Source: Croceibacterium_A sp966112795 (GTDB lineage: Bacteria > Pseudomonadota > Alphaproteobacteria > Sphingomonadales > Sphingomonadaceae). From it: 6,817 nt of DNA. Every line of letters begins with the position of its first letter. Position 1 is the stretch's first letter. The notes below the pieces were generated by a model. It saw only the letters and a program-made list of their open reading frames with translations, ran no database searches and had not been told where the DNA came from. A program made the position numbers and the translations under genes. The stretch spans positions 1 to 6,817 of the forward strand of contig CBHWED010000185.1 of the NCBI GenBank assembly GCA_966112795.1, written 5' to 3'. Shown here piece by piece: positions 5,685-6,817 of the stretch.

Positions 5685-6817
5685 ATGAACACCCAGGTCT
5701 GCATCATCGGCGCCGGTCCTGCCGGGCTTCTTCTCGGCCACCTGCTGCGCGCCGAGGGGATCGAATGCGTGGTGCTCGAGCGCCAGGCGCCCGACTACGT
5801 GCTCGGCCGCATCCGCGCCGGCGTGCTCGAGCAGATCACCGTCTCGCTGATGGCCCGGCTCGGGCTCGACGCGCGGCTCAAGGCCGAAGGCCTGCCGCAC
5901 GACGGCTTCAACCTCGCCGACGGCGAGCGGCTGATCCGCATCGACGTCGCCGGGCTGACCGGCAAGCAGGTCGTGGTCTACGGCCAGACCGAGCTGACCC
6001 GCGACCTGATGGAGGCGCGCGAGGAGCGCGGGCTCGAGGTGGTCTACCAGGCCGCCGACGTCGCGCTGCATGACATCGAGAGCGACGCGCCGTTCGTCAC
6101 CTTCGCGAAGGACGGTGCTGAACAGCGGATCGACGCCCGCATCGTGGTCGGCTGCGACGGCTTCCACGGCCCGAGCCGCCGGGCGATCCCGGCCGGCCGG
6201 TTCACCGAGTACGAGCGCGAGTACCCGTTCGGCTGGCTCGGCATCCTCGCCGACGTGCCGCCGTGCAACCACGAGCTGATCTACTCGCACCACGCGCGCG
6301 GCTTCGCGCTCGCCTCGATGCGCAGCGAGACCCGCAGCCGCTACTACATCGACGTGCCGCTGAGCGACACGGTCGAGGACTGGCCCGACGCGCGATTGTG
6401 GGACGAGCTCGCCCTCCGCCTGCCCGACGAGGCGGCGGCGCAGATGGTCCGCGGCCCGGCGCTCGAGAAGTCGATCGCGCCGCTCAGGAGCTACGTGTTC
6501 GCGCCGATGCGCCACGGCTCGCTCATGCTGTGCGGCGATGCCGCGCACATCGTCCCCCCGACCGGCGCCAAGGGCCTCAACCTCGCGGCGAGCGACGTGC
6601 ACTACGCGGCCGAGGCGCTGACCGCGTTCTTCCGACGCGGCGATGGCGATGCGATCGCCGGCTACTCGGCCAAGGCGCTTGCGCGGGTGTGGAAGGCCGA
6701 GCGGTTCAGCTGGTCGCTGACCCGGCTGATGCACCGCTTCCCCGAGGACGGCCCGTTCGAACGCGCCATGCAGGTGGCCGAGCTCGACTACATCGCCAGC
6801 AGCACCGCCGCGCAGAC
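5685..6817 (+). CDS. pobA: 4-hydroxybenzoate 3-monooxygenase (3' partial)
   Basis: A cytoplasmic FAD-dependent class A hydroxylase that converts 4-hydroxybenzoate to protocatechuate with NADPH and O2. The window holds 377 codons of an expected 390-395. Residues match the Pseudomonas enzyme as I remember it: GAGPAG (9-14) binds FAD; R33, Q34, Y38, R42 and R44, the region tied to NADPH use, are all kept; H72 of the proton relay is kept; GCDGFHG (156-162) is the DG motif; GDAAH (284-288) contacts FAD. With a one-residue offset after about 95, the substrate pocket Y200, S211, R213, Y221 and P292 corresponds to Y201, S212, R214, Y222 and P293. The equivalent of Y385 lies beyond the window. The ATG at 5685 aligns with the family start although no clear Shine-Dalgarno precedes it. 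It begins 32 nt after the receptor stop with no hairpin between, so co-transcription is likely. It feeds protocatechuate ring cleavage. Confidence 0.96.
   Translation, partial: MNTQVCIIGAGPAGLLLGHLLRAEGIECVVLERQAPDYVLGRIRAGVLEQITVSLMARLGLDARLKAEGLPHDGFNLADGERLIRIDVAGLTGKQVVVYGQTELTRDLMEAREERGLEVVYQAADVALHDIESDAPFVTFAKDGAEQRIDARIVVGCDGFHGPSRRAIPAGRFTEYEREYPFGWLGILADVPPCNHELIYSHHARGFALASMRSETRSRYYIDVPLSDTVEDWPDARLWDELALRLPDEAAAQMVRGPALEKSIAPLRSYVFAPMRHGSLMLCGDAAHIVPPTGAKGLNLAASDVHYAAEALTAFFRRGDGDAIAGYSAKALARVWKAERFSWSLTRLMHRFPEDGPFERAMQVAELDYIASSTAAQ

Noticed and set aside
5589..6734. 381-codon minus-strand open frame antisense to pobA
   Set aside because: The plus strand encodes an unmistakable PobA across this span; the antisense product is an Arg/Val/Glu/Ala-rich composition artefact.
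1..6817. Mobile elements, CRISPR arrays, tRNA or rRNA genes
   Set aside because: No transposase or integrase coding, no regularly spaced repeats, no terminal inverted repeats and no tRNA- or rRNA-like stretch was seen; apart from the 131-bp divergent region nearly all sequence is coding.

Overview
The window is high-GC bacterial DNA. A sphingomonad-style TonB-dependent receptor, exported hydrolases and a pobA gene together suggest an alphaproteobacterium, most likely of the order Sphingomonadales. This placement is an inference from protein style; no rRNA or other marker is present.

Layout from left to right. (1) Positions 1-675, plus strand: the 3' part of an alpha/beta hydrolase (acetyl-esterase/BD-FAE-like) whose start lies outside the window. 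(2) It converges over a 21-bp gap, with a GC hairpin, on a minus-strand cluster that reads from right to left: a MarR-family regulator (2600-3094), an exported alpha/beta hydrolase with a GHSCGG nucleophile elbow (1586-2569) and a second exported esterase with a GHSMGG elbow (697-1560). Gaps of 30 and 25 bp make one operon likely. (3) A 131-bp divergent intergenic region (3095-3225) has a conspicuously AT-richer core holding a 15-bp near-palindrome and spaced CTGTTAT/ATAACAG-type repeats. It is the obvious place for back-to-back promoters and a MarR operator. (4) Plus strand: a complete TonB-dependent outer-membrane receptor (3226-5652), followed after 32 bp by pobA (5685 to the window edge), 4-hydroxybenzoate 3-monooxygenase, cut about 15-20 codons before its expected end.

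How it may work together (inference): the exported hydrolases would cleave an ester or related conjugate outside the cytoplasm, the receptor would carry the aromatic substrate or product across the outer membrane, and PobA would convert 4-hydroxybenzoate to protocatechuate for ring cleavage. The MarR protein would control both arms in response to a phenolic or CoA-type ligand. PobA is the only gene whose substrate can be named with confidence. The substrates of the receptor and of the three hydrolases cannot be read from the sequence. There is no sign of a mobile element, CRISPR array, tRNA or rRNA. All the gene families are known; the possibly new part is their combination into one regulated unit.
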